Below, one piece after another: positions 1-9,945 of a stretch of 64,000 nt of DNA. The DNA lies in assembly GCA_029379225.1 (NCBI GenBank), contig JAQYWR010000020.1, forward strand, positions 62,001 through 126,000, read 5' to 3'. The notes beneath the pieces were generated by a model, which saw only the letters and a list, made by a program, of their open reading frames with translations, did not search any database and was not told the origin of the DNA. Positions within the stretch are counted from its first letter, which is position 1. Each line of letters starts with the position of its first letter. The DNA is from Nostoc sp. S4. GTDB taxonomy: Bacteria > Cyanobacteriota > Cyanobacteriia > Cyanobacteriales > Nostocaceae. Made by a program: the position numbers and the translations under genes.

Positions 1-190
1 GCCCATTGACCTTAATCTAACGAACCTCCTGGAGACAAAAAATTGTAAAGAGAATATAAAGATTATCAAATACTTGCATTTCTTATTGACTTCAGTTACA
101 GTCAAAGCAGCTATCTAAAATCAAACCTGATGTGATTTTCAGGAAGCTAGTATCGCAGCCTTAGAAGTCACGCATTCAAAAGTCAAAAGT

Positions 191-595
191 TTACACTGAG
201 CAAAGTCGAAGTGTCAAAACAATTGTATTTTCAGCCTTTGCGCTATTTTGTAGACAATAAGTGGCTTCTTGCAGGGTATGGTCTGTTTGTTTCCATGCCC
301 GCTGTACTAGATTAGGTAACAGAGTAAATACTAGGTTTGTTAATGCTGAAATTAGTGATGCTGTTAAATAATCAGTTACTAATCTCAATCGTTAACATAT
401 TGCCCATTGAGTACAGCGTACTAAAGCATTTACCGCTGAATCTAGGGATGATTGTTGTAGGGTAGGCATTTCGCCCGCTTTGAAATACAACAAACGAGCA
501 AGACGCTGTACCCTCAAAAAGGTACTGTGAGCGTCGTAAATCAACTTGCTATTAACTTCTGTCCATCCCACAAAACCAACAAAATCATCCGTCAA
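191..595 (-). pseudogene. Small hypothetical gene split by one in-frame stop
   Basis: Not recognised. Reading the minus strand from the ATG at 595, a 67-codon frame (beginning MTDDFVGFVGWTEVNSK) stops at TAA 392-394. The same frame then continues without a shift for about 66 more codons (MRLVTDYLTASLISAL) to 191. The two halves together give a plausible soluble, helix-rich protein of about 134 residues, so a single nonsense change is the simplest reading. Alternatives are a genuine 67-aa protein followed by a non-coding tail, or a chance open frame. It lies at the window edge with no operon partner visible. No domain assigned. Confidence 0.35.
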
Positions 596-953
596 ACCCA
601 GCTATTTTTATTTTTTAGAGATAATTGAGAATTATTTGCAATATATCTAGGAAAAAATAGATTAAAATGTATCAGTAAGTGAAAATTTCTGAAATACCAA
701 ATAATAATAAAACTAGATACAAAATTAACGTCGCTGTTACATAAAAATATTTTTGACTGTGTTTATCTTTCTTATGGAGAATTGACTAAATGGCAAGACA
801 TTAATCAATAATAATCTTAGAAAGTAGCTATCTATTTTAATTGCTATACATATTGTTCTTTTTATTTCTTGTAATCAAGGACATTTTATTAAAGAACAAA
901 AATGTAGTTTTTCGTACCTTTTTTCTAAAAAATGCACTAATGAGTATAGTTAG
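596..953. other. AT-rich intergenic region, no gene seen
   Basis: Strongly AT-rich spacer between the broken gene on the minus strand and the sucrase/ferredoxin-like gene on the plus strand. It presumably holds both promoters. No repeat, RNA or clear operator was found. Confidence 0.5.
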
Positions 954-1931
954 ATGAATACCTTTTTTTGTTCTGATTCTTCACGGCAAGCAGGAGAAAA
1001 TATTATTGGTAGCGCCACCAATTCTCAAACTTATATTTTAATTGAATGTCCACCGCCTTGGACATCAGAAGCGTTTAATTCTAAATGGGTGCCTAAGAAT
1101 TTGAGGATTTTAATTGAGGAAGTGAAGCGTGCTAAACTACCAATTAAATTCCTCTTAATTGCTAATGATTTTTCTCACAAAATCAACCAGACTACGCTTT
1201 TGATTTATCAAAGAAAAGAGGGACTGAGTAATGGATACCAAAAGCAAGAGTTTATACTAGCAAATATTGAGCAGGTAGCAGCAGTTGTACAAAAATGGTT
1301 GTGGGGTATTGGTTCTAATTCTGAGGTTGAAACTACTGGAACTAGAGATATTTTAGTTTGCACCCACGGTAGCCACGATAAGTGCTGTGCCAGATATGGA
1401 AATCCCTTTTATTTTCATGCTACAGCGACTATTTCTGATTTAGACTTAGACAATGTGCGGATTTGGAAATCATCACATTTTGGTGGACATCGCTTTGCAC
1501 CAACAATTATAGACTTGCCAGAAGGAAGATACTACGGTGTTCTGGATCGAGATTCATTCAGATCAATTTTAACTCGTAGTGGCGAAATTCAATGTTTGCA
1601 TACAGTGTATCGAGGCTGGGGAATTTTGCCAGCTGCACTTCAAATATTGGAGAGAGAATTAATTTTTACTGAAGGATGGGATTGGTTTAACTACAAAGTT
1701 GCAGGCAAAATTTTAGAACAAAGTTTAGACAATAGTACGATTCTCGCTGAGCTAAGTTTTGAAAAAACTTCTGGTTCTCTCTATACTTACCAGGCTAAAC
1801 TTGTGAAAGATGCAACCAAGATTCAAAAACTTAAGAGTTCATGCAATGCTGTACAAGAGTCAGTGATTACTAAATATGCTGTAGCTAGTATTTGGCTTAC
1901 TTCTAGTAAAGTAATGAGTTATAGTGTATAA
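954..1931 (+). CDS. Sucrase/ferredoxin-like family protein
   Basis: A 325-residue protein of the Suc_Fer-like family, a thioredoxin-fold, 2Fe-2S ferredoxin-like group whose physiological role is poorly known. Seen in the sequence: the cysteine motif VCTHGSHDKCCARYG around residues 135-149 and the family signature HFGGHRFAPT around residues 174-183. These are the expected cluster-binding and conserved histidine regions. No signal peptide or membrane segment, so probably cytosolic. Monocistronic: AT-rich DNA lies upstream and patB converges from the right. The ATG at 954 is the first start in frame; no strong ribosome site precedes it. Family assignment is good; electron partner and substrate are unknown. 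Confidence 0.8.
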   Translation: MNTFFCSDSSRQAGENIIGSATNSQTYILIECPPPWTSEAFNSKWVPKNLRILIEEVKRAKLPIKFLLIANDFSHKINQTTLLIYQRKEGLSNGYQKQEFILANIEQVAAVVQKWLWGIGSNSEVETTGTRDILVCTHGSHDKCCARYGNPFYFHATATISDLDLDNVRIWKSSHFGGHRFAPTIIDLPEGRYYGVLDRDSFRSILTRSGEIQCLHTVYRGWGILPAALQILERELIFTEGWDWFNYKVAGKILEQSLDNSTILAELSFEKTSGSLYTYQAKLVKDATKIQKLKSSCNAVQESVITKYAVASIWLTSSKVMSYSV

Positions 1932-2069
1932 ATAGGAGTCAGAATAATTATTAATTCGTAATGACGCTCGTTCGCCTTTGGGAGAGGATTCGCTAACGCT
2001 GCGAAGACAGTAAATCGTAATTACAAAATAATAATTATTTGTTTATACAGGATTCATTCTGAATTCTTG

Positions 2070-3659
2070 CTAAGCCATATTTAAGACTTTTCGTAACAGT
2101 ACTTGGTCTTCTAATTTGGCTTTTAAGCGACCATTTTCGATATCTCGAATCCAGCTTTGGCTTTTACCTGCAAGCTTTGCTAATTCTCTTTGAGAGAGAT
2201 TCAAATTTTTTCGCGCTTCCAAAACATCTTCGCCTAGCAAGTCACCTGTGGTGGCGGACTTTCTTTTACTCTTAACACCTCGCCGCTGCTTTTTCTGTGA
2301 TTGTGAGATTTGTTGTTCCCATTGTGCTGGTAGTTCAAAAGCCAAAATCCGCGCATTCATCAACAGATTCCACTTCCCACGAGGCCCTGTATCTGTTAGG
2401 CGAGTTTCAGCACCGCCGTCATTAGTCCAAAATTCCAATGCTTCATCTGGATCTTCGGGAATATCCATTAACTTTGCCCACAAAGGTTGAATTTCTGGTG
2501 GGTAGGTAACTGGGTCGAAAATTGGTTTCATTCCATAATGATTGAGAACTTCCAAATCGTTTTCAAAAGTTCGTAGCAGGCGTTTGCGTTCTTCCCGTTG
2601 TCTGGATGCAAGGGTGACTTTTTCTTCACCGTAAGCAACACGCAGCAAGGTAGGAATAGTAATGCGTTGTTCTTTACCCATTTTGGTTTTAAACAACAAC
2701 CACAACATCAGTCGGACTGCTCCTTCATGTTGTTGCCAAATGCTCATAACTGTGGTTAGCAGCGTTTTGGGGAGACTGCCATATTGATAGAATGCGGTTC
2801 GCTCTTTACATGCTTGTTTGTTTAGGAAATATTGTGCCCAAATACCCGCTTTGACTTTAAAAGTTAGCCCAATCAGATATTTGCAGCCGAGAGCATCTTC
2901 TTGAAAGTGGTGCTGAATGTCCACCAAGTGCCATAAACGGCTTCCTGTAACAGAGAATCCGTTTACTCGACCTTGTTGAGGCCAGTCGATGGAGATAATT
3001 AGCGAGCAAGCTTGCTGGACAAGATTTTTCATTAAAGCTAGCTTGGCAGCTTTGTTTAAATCTTTGCGTTTCTCCATCCCCAAATATTTCTCAATTTGGC
3101 GCTCATCGATCGCAAATTCCTGTTCCCAAGGTCGATCTAAAGCTGTAGCATAAGCTGCAAAAATTAGATGTATGCAAGCAGCTCTAATATCTAGCCCTTC
3201 AATTGCTGCTAAATCTGTCGCTTTATCGCTCACCTTGAATGGATCTTGGATGTGGAAAGCGATCGCTCCTTTACCTTGGTTGACTTGTCTGCCATAACAT
3301 AAGTAACCCTCTTCATCAGTTTCCCAATGTAAGGATGTGCGTTGCGCTAGTAGATTACAAGCTTCCCAAATCGCGATCGCCGAAGCAAATGGATTATTCT
3401 TTCCGTTAGAAAATAAATCTAAGCTGGTAGCATCTCTCGGCTCAATTTTACATCTGCCCTTTTTTACCTGCCAAGGAATGGGAGAATTAGTTGGACAAGC
3501 TATTACACATTGTGGTTCTGGATAATAACCCTCACAATTGTTACAAAGACAAGGATCGATCCAGTAATCATCGTCCTCTATTTTGATTGCACCCGTAGGA
3601 CATTGGGGGCGGCAGTTGTCACATCCAACGCAACTGTTGTTAGGAATCGTATAAGGCAT
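2070..3659 (-). CDS. patB: PatB/CnfR, ferredoxin-HTH transcriptional regulator of nif genes
   Basis: A 529-residue regulator if started at the ATG at 3659; an in-frame upstream ATG at 3734 would add 25 poorly ferredoxin-like residues. The 3659 start puts the ferredoxin domain at the very N terminus and gives the length I recall for Anabaena PatB. Two 4Fe-4S motifs are visible: C10-x2-C13-x2-C16-x3-C20 and C39/C42/C51/C55 within CNNCEGYYPEPQCVIAC. A long middle region follows, then an XRE-type helix-turn-helix at about 475-529 (LSQRELAKLAGKSQSWIRDIE). PatB/CnfR is known to switch on nif genes under low oxygen, and patB mutants have heterocyst defects. It is divergent from fdxB across 1.2 kb, matching the known patB-fdxB-cox2 neighbourhood. 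Confidence 0.9.
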   Translation of the reverse strand: MPYTIPNNSCVGCDNCRPQCPTGAIKIEDDDYWIDPCLCNNCEGYYPEPQCVIACPTNSPIPWQVKKGRCKIEPRDATSLDLFSNGKNNPFASAIAIWEACNLLAQRTSLHWETDEEGYLCYGRQVNQGKGAIAFHIQDPFKVSDKATDLAAIEGLDIRAACIHLIFAAYATALDRPWEQEFAIDERQIEKYLGMEKRKDLNKAAKLALMKNLVQQACSLIISIDWPQQGRVNGFSVTGSRLWHLVDIQHHFQEDALGCKYLIGLTFKVKAGIWAQYFLNKQACKERTAFYQYGSLPKTLLTTVMSIWQQHEGAVRLMLWLLFKTKMGKEQRITIPTLLRVAYGEEKVTLASRQREERKRLLRTFENDLEVLNHYGMKPIFDPVTYPPEIQPLWAKLMDIPEDPDEALEFWTNDGGAETRLTDTGPRGKWNLLMNARILAFELPAQWEQQISQSQKKQRRGVKSKRKSATTGDLLGEDVLEARKNLNLSQRELAKLAGKSQSWIRDIENGRLKAKLEDQVLLRKVLNMA

Positions 3660-3825
3660 ATGGCTCTGTTCCCACTCTAATCGTTGAGATGTCTGGCTCA
3701 GGTCTCCCCTGGATGAGTCCTGTTTATTTATCACTCGCTACCACACGATCTTTCTGGCAAGAAAAATCTTTTCTCACCCTCAGCTAAAACACATATTCAG
3801 TTTATTTAGTTGTCATTTGTCCTCT

Positions 3826-3922
3826 CTTACAAAGTTGAGGCAGTCTGTTGGCTCTTTTCCCCCGCTTAAAGGAACTGCCGTCTGTTCGGAGGAAACCTCG
3901 CAAGAGACTTTGCGCTTTGTCA
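3826..3922 (+). repeat. Dispersed ~97-bp repeat, copy A
   Basis: This stretch reads the same as the reverse complement of 13861-13957 with scattered differences. Shared blocks include TTACAAAGTTGAGGCAGTC at one end, CCCCCGCTTAAAGGAACTG in the middle and CTTTGTC at the other end. The ends form a short inverted repeat (ACAAAGT / ACTTTG), as in small non-autonomous elements. It lies between runs of TTTGTCATTTGTC-type short repeats. A shorter relative with the same ends but a different centre lies near 51382-51432. Confidence 0.65.
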
Positions 3923-4903
3923 TTTGTCAGTTACTAATGACTAATGACCAATCACTAATACTTCGGCTTCTCCTAACAGAGACGCTCTTGCTAGCTGCTT
4001 AAGAGCAGGGGTACGCTCAGTACAAGTGACCAATTACCAATGACAGACTTAACCAGAGAATGTGCAACTTGGATGCATACTAGCTTGCTAAGTCCCCACA
4101 TCCATCTGCTGACTTTGCATCCAAATTGAAAGCTATTTAAGGCTTTCAAACCGAGCCTAGTATTACTTCTTTATTAAATATACATTTCATAAATTAAATG
4201 ATTAAGTTGTTCGCAATGAGCTTATAAAAAATTCTTAACATTTATTTAATTATGTAGTTAATGAACATTTCATCTTTAACCGTAAAATCTTACCCAAAGT
4301 CTTTTTAGTCAACATTTAAGCCGATAACAATTCCCTGTTCGCTGATTTATTAATAATTTTAATATTTAAAGCTTCATAATATTCTGCCATAAAGTTTACA
4401 GTTTCTTCATGATAAGCTCTATTTCATCTAGTGAACCAAGGAAAAACAATAATATTTACTTTGTCAGTATTTATTTAGATATTTCCAAAAAAAATAAATT
4501 CAAAATTGTTGTTTGAAAAATACATAACGCAGATATCAAAGTGTAACTAAAAAACATTTATCTTTGTATGTATTGCTACTGTTATTGTCTATTTATTGGT
4601 CTCAATATCAAAATATTTGAAAAAGAATATCATCACTTTTCTACAGAGATTTAGAGCTTTGAGTAACAATAGTTATTGCTAGTATAGGCTTCAACAAACA
4701 CTTCAATATTCAAACTCATATTATAATTATTGGCAATAAATTTCATTTATCAAAATTAAATTTAAAATTATTTAGTTTTAAATGAAAGGTCATCAAAATT
4801 TGATGATGAAAAATATTATTAAATCTCGAAAATTCAAAAATTAGGATAATATAATGATTAAAGTAGGAATAGATTGCAAGGCAAAATTGCCGAGGATTAA
4901 TTC
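3923..4903. promoter_or_regulatory. Long AT-rich intergenic region between patB and fdxB
   Basis: About 1 kb with no credible gene. The first part (to about 4060) is short-repeat material such as CTAATGACTAATGACCAAT. From about 4130 it is very AT-rich and presumably carries the divergent promoters of patB and fdxB. One TGT-N9-ACA sequence at 4542-4556 fits the loose NtcA consensus, but such matches are frequent by chance in DNA of this composition. Confidence 0.4.
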
Positions 4904-5197
4904 ATGGCACAACTAACAGGTTTAACATTTGGCGGTAATACTTGGACACCAAAATTTGCTCAAGAAATTGACAAAGACAAATGTATCGGCTGTGGCAGAT
5001 GTATTAAAGTATGCGGATACAATGTACTAGGTTTGAAGGCACTCAACGAAGAAGGGGAATTTGTAGAAGACGAAGATGATGAAGAAATTGAACGGAAAGT
5101 GATGGCAGTTAGTTATCCAGAAAACTGTATTGGTTGTGAAGCTTGTTCGCGGATTTGTCCCAAGAACTGCTACACCCATGTTGCATTAAACAATTAA
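4904..5197 (+). CDS. fdxB: Nif-associated 2[4Fe-4S] ferredoxin FdxB (ferredoxin III)
   Basis: A 97-residue bacterial-type ferredoxin. Two complete cluster motifs: C27-x2-C30-x2-C33-x3-C37 and C75-x2-C78-x2-C81-x3-C85, separated by an acidic insert ([10 protein letters not shown]). The N terminus [12 protein letters not shown] is typical of nif-specific ferredoxin III, which is thought to carry low-potential electrons for nitrogenase or its assembly. It sits between divergent patB and the cox2 operon, the arrangement I recall for heterocystous cyanobacteria, so heterocyst expression is likely. The ATG at 4904 follows a weak purine-rich site. Family call secure; exact electron partner not shown by sequence. 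Confidence 0.88.
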   Translation: MAQLTGLTFGGNTWTPKFAQEIDKDKCIGCGRCIKVCGYNVLGLKALNEEGEFVEDEDDEEIERKVMAVSYPENCIGCEACSRICPKNCYTHVALNN

Positions 5198-5577
5198 GGT
5201 TTGTGGAGTTAATCAATATTGTTGTTCGTCTAAGGAGGCACTGTTTGTAAAAAGGGCAAATGCCCTAAGCAAGGTAACTAGAGGGGAATGCTAGTGCCGC
5301 TGTGCGGAAGTCAAAAGGCTTTTATCTCATGCTTTATTGCTGTTTGCAATGGTAGCTTTATTTCCGTTCTGTGGTACTCAAGATTTACTGGAACTAGGTA
5401 AAAAGTTCACAGTAGACAAATCTGTAAATCGCAAAATGTTAGTTATTGACAATTTTAAACTTGCTGCTAATATAACCTAATCAATATTAGGACTAACAGT
5501 GTCCTCTGAACAACTAGCTTTTCTGGAAGCAGGTGAGCTTCCTTTGTCATAGGAGTTGAAATATAATTGATAATTTT

Positions 5578-5622
5578 ATGGGGGAAAGATATGAAAAAAT
5601 CTGGAAGTTTCCCCCATTTTTT
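5578..5622 (+). terminator. Rho-independent terminator between fdxB and coxB2
   Basis: Perfect 10-bp inverted repeat, ATGGGGGAAA at 5578-5587 and TTTCCCCCAT at 5608-5617, with a 20-nt loop and a run of six T. It lies 380 bp after fdxB and 206 bp before coxB2, so it would separate the two transcripts. Confidence 0.7.
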
Positions 5623-5827
5623 ATAGCTGCACGTTAGAAAGTTAATAAGTGAAAACAAAAAACACTGCCCTGTGAAAGGGAATGGGCAATGGTGAAGTCA
5701 AAAGGTAAAAGGCAAAAGTAAAAAGAAGAGAATATGAGTAGATTTTTACTTTTTATTTTTTACTTTTTTACATCCAATACCCAAAAAATCACACCTGGAA
5801 AGACGGTTTACAGAGCAGGTAGGATGT

Positions 5828-6805
5828 ATGCAACAAGTTCCTGTTTCACTATGGACTCTGGTTGCTGGGATAGTAATCACAGCAATTAGTATTTTGATTG
5901 GTCAAAGCCACGCTCTACTGCCGGTACAAGCATCCCAACAAGCGCCTTTGGTAGATGGTTTTTTCAACGTTATGTTTACCATCGCCATTGCTTTGTTCTT
6001 AGTAGTAGAAGGAACAATTATAGTTTTTTTGGTTCAGTATCGTCAGCGTCGGGGAGATGACACTGATGGTATCCCAGTAGAAGGCAACTTGCCTTTAGAA
6101 GTTTTTTGGACAGCAATCCCAACACTAATTGTCCTCGGCTTGGGCATCTACAGTGTAGATGTTTTTAACCGCATGGGAGGCTTTGAACCTGGAGATCATC
6201 CTCATTTGCCGGCTCATGTTGCTCATATGCCAGGAAGTGCGATCGCAGCCACATTAAGCGACACTTCTCAACCAACAACTGCTCCAACAATTGGAATTGG
6301 CGCATCTCCTAAAGTCATAGGCAAACCAGCAGATTTAGTGGTTGATGTCAAAGGGATGCAGTACGCTTGGATATTTAACTATCCTGAAAGTGGCATTACC
6401 TCTGGGGAATTGCACATTCCTGTTGGTGCTGATGTGCAACTCAACCTTTCAGCAGATGATGTAATTCATTCATTTTGGGTGCCAAACTTCCGCTTGAAGC
6501 AAGATGCCCTTCCTGGTATCCCGACTGAACTACGATTTGTTGCCACCAAACCAGGTACATATCCAGTAGTTTGTGCTGAATTGTGTGGTGGTTACCACGG
6601 CTCAATGCGGACACAGGTATTTGTTCACACACCAGAAGAATACAAGAGCTGGTTGACAGAAAACCAGGTTGCTCAAAAGCAAAACTTGGATCGAGTCATA
6701 GCAGTTAATCCTGCTGAGTTATCAACATCAGAGTTTCTTGCTCCTCACACCCACGATATGGGGATTAGTGCTGCAACTCTAGAATCAGTTGTTAAGAGTC
6801 ATTAG
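5828..6805 (+). CDS. coxB2: Cytochrome c oxidase subunit II (heterocyst Cox2)
   Basis: A 325-residue subunit II of an aa3-type oxidase. It starts with a membrane segment at about residues 8-30 and has a second at about 43-70. A periplasmic/lumenal cupredoxin domain follows, with the CuA site CAELCGGYHGSM (two Cys, His and Met ligands) plus an upstream His in the DDVIHSFWVPNF motif. It accepts electrons from cytochrome c or plastocyanin and passes them to subunit I. First gene of coxB2-A2-C2. In Anabaena this second oxidase is heterocyst-specific and lowers oxygen to protect nitrogenase; that role is inferred here from the patB-fdxB neighbourhood. Confidence 0.92.
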   Translation: MQQVPVSLWTLVAGIVITAISILIGQSHALLPVQASQQAPLVDGFFNVMFTIAIALFLVVEGTIIVFLVQYRQRRGDDTDGIPVEGNLPLEVFWTAIPTLIVLGLGIYSVDVFNRMGGFEPGDHPHLPAHVAHMPGSAIAATLSDTSQPTTAPTIGIGASPKVIGKPADLVVDVKGMQYAWIFNYPESGITSGELHIPVGADVQLNLSADDVIHSFWVPNFRLKQDALPGIPTELRFVATKPGTYPVVCAELCGGYHGSMRTQVFVHTPEEYKSWLTENQVAQKQNLDRVIAVNPAELSTSEFLAPHTHDMGISAATLESVVKSH

Positions 6806-6842
6806 TCATTAGTCATTGGTCATTAGTAAATGACAAATGACA
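6801..6842. repeat. Short heptanucleotide repeats between coxB2 and coxA2
   Basis: Degenerate tandem heptamers of the TCATTAG/TCATTGG type fill the coxB2-coxA2 gap. This class of repeat is common between genes in Nostoc genomes and marks the spacer as non-coding. Confidence 0.6.
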
Positions 6843-6896
6843 GCGCATAAAAGACAAAGCACAAATGACAACGGACAAACAACAAAAGACAAAAAT

Positions 6897-8585
6897 ATGA
6901 CACAGGTAGAATTTCCACCCAACACTCCACCGGAACAAAAGAAACCAGAAAAGGCGATCGCCCACACGTCTCATCAAGAGGCGTGGAAATGGCAAGACTA
7001 TTTCACATTTAATATTGACCACAAAGTTATTGGTATCCAATATCTAGTAACGGCGTTTGTGTTCTATCTGATCGGCGGACTGATGGCACTTGCTATTCGT
7101 GTCGAATTAGCAACACCCGATCCAGATTGGCTAGACCCCAATCTGTATAACGCTTTCATGACCAACCACGGGACGATTATGATCTTCCTGTGGATTGTTC
7201 CCAGCGCCATTGGGGGATTTGGTAACTTTCTGGTACCCTTGATGGTCGGTGCTAGGGATATGGCTTTCCCGAAGCTGAACGCGATCGCCTTTTGGCTAAA
7301 CCCACCAGCCGGTGCGCTGATATTAGGTAGTTTCATTTTTGGCGGTTCGCAATCGGGTTGGACAGCTTATCCACCTTTGAGCTTGGTGACAGCACCCATC
7401 GCTCAAACCATGTGGATACTGGCGATCGTTTTGGTGGGAACTTCCTCAATTTTGGGTTCGCTAAACTTTGTAATCACCATTTTGATGATGAAGGTTCCCA
7501 GCATGAAATGGGATCAGCTGCCTTTGTTTTGCTGGGCAATTTTAGCAACCTCCGTCCTAGCACTCGTCTCCACACCTGTATTAGCAGCGGGTTTAATTCT
7601 GCTATTGTTTGACCTCAACTTTGGCACCTCCTTCTTTAAACCAGATGCAGGCGGTAACGTTGTAATTTATCAACACTTGTTCTGGTTTTATTCGCACCCG
7701 GCAGTATATTTAATGATTCTGCCCATCTTCGGCATCATGTCCGAAGTGATTCCAGTTCACGCCCGTAAGCCAATCTTTGGTTATAAAGCGATCGCTTATT
7801 CGAGTTTGGCAATCTGCGTTGTCGGTCTGTTCGTCTGGGTACACCACATGTTTACCAGCGGTACACCCGGTTGGATGCGGATGTTCTTCACCATCTCGAC
7901 TCTGATAGTTGCAGTTCCCACTGGCGTGAAGATTTTCGGCTGGGTTGCTACCCTTTGGGGTGGTAAGATTCGCTTCACCAGCGCCATGCTTTTCGCCATT
8001 GGTTTGTTATCCATGTTTGTCATGGGTGGCTTAAGCGGCGTGACTATGGGAACAGCTCCCTTTGATGTTCACGTTCACGACACCTATTATGTTGTGGCAC
8101 ACTTCCATTACGTTCTATTTGGCGGTTCTGTGTTTGGCATTTATGCCGGTATTTATCACTGGTTCCCCAAAATGACCGGACGGATGTTGAATGAAACCTG
8201 GGGTCGCATCCACTTTTTCCTGACCTTGATTGGCACGAATTTAACCTTCTTACCCATGCACGAATTGGGTTTGCAAGGAATGCCGCGACGAGTCGCAATG
8301 TATGACCCCCAATTTATCGACCTCAATCAAATTTGTACCTTCGGTTCATTTGTTTTGGGGATATCAGTAATTCCCTTCACCATTAACATTATTCAAAGTT
8401 GGATTAAGGGACAGCCAGCAGGTGATAATCCTTGGCATGGTTTGACTTTAGAATGGACAACTAGCTCACCACCTGCGATTGAAAACTGGGAGGTCTTGCC
8501 AGTTGTCACTCATGGCCCTTATGACTACGGTAATGGTCATGTTACTGAATTACAGCCATCAACGACATCGGAAGCTAATGCTTAG
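6897..8585 (+). CDS. coxA2: Cytochrome c oxidase subunit I (heterocyst Cox2)
   Basis: A 562-residue haem-copper oxidase catalytic subunit with about twelve membrane segments. The ATG at 6897 (MTQVEFPPN) is preferred over 6837, because the extra 20 residues are encoded by heptamer repeat DNA. Key sites seen: low-spin haem His in the FMTNHGTIMIF motif, CuB region WFYSHPAVYLMILPIFG, HHMFTSG, and the haem His pair in HVHDTYYVVAHFHYV. The sequence YSHPAVY, without the Glu of HPEVY, identifies an A2-type (YS) K/D-channel variant. It reduces O2 to water; in heterocysts this keeps oxygen low. Middle gene of the operon. Confidence 0.93.
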   Translation: MTQVEFPPNTPPEQKKPEKAIAHTSHQEAWKWQDYFTFNIDHKVIGIQYLVTAFVFYLIGGLMALAIRVELATPDPDWLDPNLYNAFMTNHGTIMIFLWIVPSAIGGFGNFLVPLMVGARDMAFPKLNAIAFWLNPPAGALILGSFIFGGSQSGWTAYPPLSLVTAPIAQTMWILAIVLVGTSSILGSLNFVITILMMKVPSMKWDQLPLFCWAILATSVLALVSTPVLAAGLILLLFDLNFGTSFFKPDAGGNVVIYQHLFWFYSHPAVYLMILPIFGIMSEVIPVHARKPIFGYKAIAYSSLAICVVGLFVWVHHMFTSGTPGWMRMFFTISTLIVAVPTGVKIFGWVATLWGGKIRFTSAMLFAIGLLSMFVMGGLSGVTMGTAPFDVHVHDTYYVVAHFHYVLFGGSVFGIYAGIYHWFPKMTGRMLNETWGRIHFFLTLIGTNLTFLPMHELGLQGMPRRVAMYDPQFIDLNQICTFGSFVLGISVIPFTINIIQSWIKGQPAGDNPWHGLTLEWTTSSPPAIENWEVLPVVTHGPYDYGNGHVTELQPSTTSEANA

Positions 8586-8740
8586 TTAGTATCAGCTATC
8601 CTTGTTAATTTGATTTGAGAACTCGAAATTTCAAGCTTGGAACTCGGAATTTCAAGCTTGAAACTCAAAAGAGCTTCAGAACTCAGTCCCAATCACCAGC
8701 CTCTTCCACAGGCGCAGCTGCTAATTTTGTCAATAAATCT

Positions 8741-9337
8741 ATGACTATAGCTACAACAGAACACAACAGTGCAGAACATCACGAAGAACATCCAGATTTA
8801 AGAGTTTGGGGACTGTTAACATTCCTCGTCTCTGAATCCCTGATGTTCGGCGGATTTTTTGCCACCTATTTGTTTTTCCGCGGCACTACAGCAGTTTGGC
8901 CTCCGGAAGGAACAGAAGTAGAACTATTGTTGCCAACGATCAACACCATTATTCTGGTGTCTAGCAGTTTCGTGATTCACTTCGGTGATACGGCGATTAA
9001 AAAGAATAATGTCAAGGGAATGCAACTATGGTACACAATCACTGCCATCATGGGGGCAATTTTCTTGATTGGTCAGGCTTATGAGTACGCAACTTTAGGA
9101 TACGGTCTGACTACCAATGTCTTCGCCAACTGCTTTTATTTAATGACAGGCTTCCACGGTTTGCACGTGTTTGTGGGACTGTTATTCATATTAGCTGTGT
9201 TGCAGCGATCGCGTCGTCCCGGTCAATATTCTGCAACAAATCACACCTTCATCGAAATGGCAGAGATTTACTGGCACTTCGTAGACATTATTTGGATTGT
9301 TCTTTTCAGTTTGGTGTATATTCTTACGCTGTTTTAA
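8741..9337 (+). CDS. coxC2: Cytochrome c oxidase subunit III (heterocyst Cox2)
   Basis: A 198-residue subunit III, length typical of the short five-helix cyanobacterial form. The ATG at 8741 (MTIATTEHNSAEHHEEH) is chosen over 8615, whose extra 42 residues are repeat-encoded and low complexity. Conserved features: the LTFLVSESLMFGGFFATY segment and the TGFHGLHVFVGL helix, and the terminal EIYWHFVDIIWIVLFSLVY helix. Subunit III stabilises the catalytic subunits and has no metal. Last cox gene, 155 bp after coxA2. Confidence 0.92.
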   Translation: MTIATTEHNSAEHHEEHPDLRVWGLLTFLVSESLMFGGFFATYLFFRGTTAVWPPEGTEVELLLPTINTIILVSSSFVIHFGDTAIKKNNVKGMQLWYTITAIMGAIFLIGQAYEYATLGYGLTTNVFANCFYLMTGFHGLHVFVGLLFILAVLQRSRRPGQYSATNHTFIEMAEIYWHFVDIIWIVLFSLVYILTLF

Positions 9338-9459
9338 AAGTGAGTGGGGAGTGTTAACTGTTGACTTAGAAATTATTTTCTTTGTCTCCTCTCCCCATCT
9401 CTCCATCTCCTCAATCCCCATCTCCCCATCTCTCCATTCCTCATTCCCCAGTCCCCAAT

Positions 9460-9945
9460 ATGCAACTCGAACCAAATAAATTCTCATGGTTTCAAGTTCC
9501 TGAGGATATCAAAAACTTATTAATTTTAGCTGCCAATAACTGGGAGAATACATCAGAATCAGAAAAATATATTCAAGAAGCCTTAGCTAAAACTGGTGAA
9601 AATACAGATGTTTTAGTAGCAGCATATAGATTCTTTTATTATAAAAATAATTATTCTCTCGCACTGCAAACAACAACAAAATTATTAGATAAAATTAAAG
9701 AACTAGAAGAATTACCTGAGGAATGGCAGCAACTTAAGCCGATATTAGTCAATCGCAAAGAAGACCCACAAATTCGATTGTACTTGAATGCTTATGCTGC
9801 TTCTGGATTAGTTCTAGCGAAGTTAGGAGCAATAGAGGAAGCAAAAGAAATCAGCGCCAGAGTCAAAGAGATAGACGCAAAGCATGATTTTGGAGCCGGA
9901 ATTCTCTTGGATATTTTGACGCATCCAGCAGAAGAAGACGATTAA
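9460..9945 (+). CDS. Helical repeat (TPR-like) protein downstream of cox2
   Basis: A 162-residue soluble protein starting at the ATG at 9460 (MQLEPNKFSWF); the upstream frame from 9382 is encoded by CCCCATCTCTCC-type repeats and is rejected. The sequence is helical with TPR-like spacing (ANNWENTSESEKYIQEALAK at about 24-43; LAKLGAIEEAKEISARVKEI near 128-147). No catalytic motif. It follows coxC2 by 122 bp in the same direction, as I recall for the equivalent Anabaena locus, so it may be cotranscribed with cox2. A scaffolding or assembly role is possible but not shown. Confidence 0.65.
   Translation: MQLEPNKFSWFQVPEDIKNLLILAANNWENTSESEKYIQEALAKTGENTDVLVAAYRFFYYKNNYSLALQTTTKLLDKIKELEELPEEWQQLKPILVNRKEDPQIRLYLNAYAASGLVLAKLGAIEEAKEISARVKEIDAKHDFGAGILLDILTHPAEEDD

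Noticed and set aside
5349..5480. Plus-strand 43-codon frame
   Set aside because: No ribosome site and no conserved features; too short to support.
5467..5658. Minus-strand 63-aa ORF between fdxB and coxB2
   Set aside because: It spans the terminator hairpin and has no conserved look.
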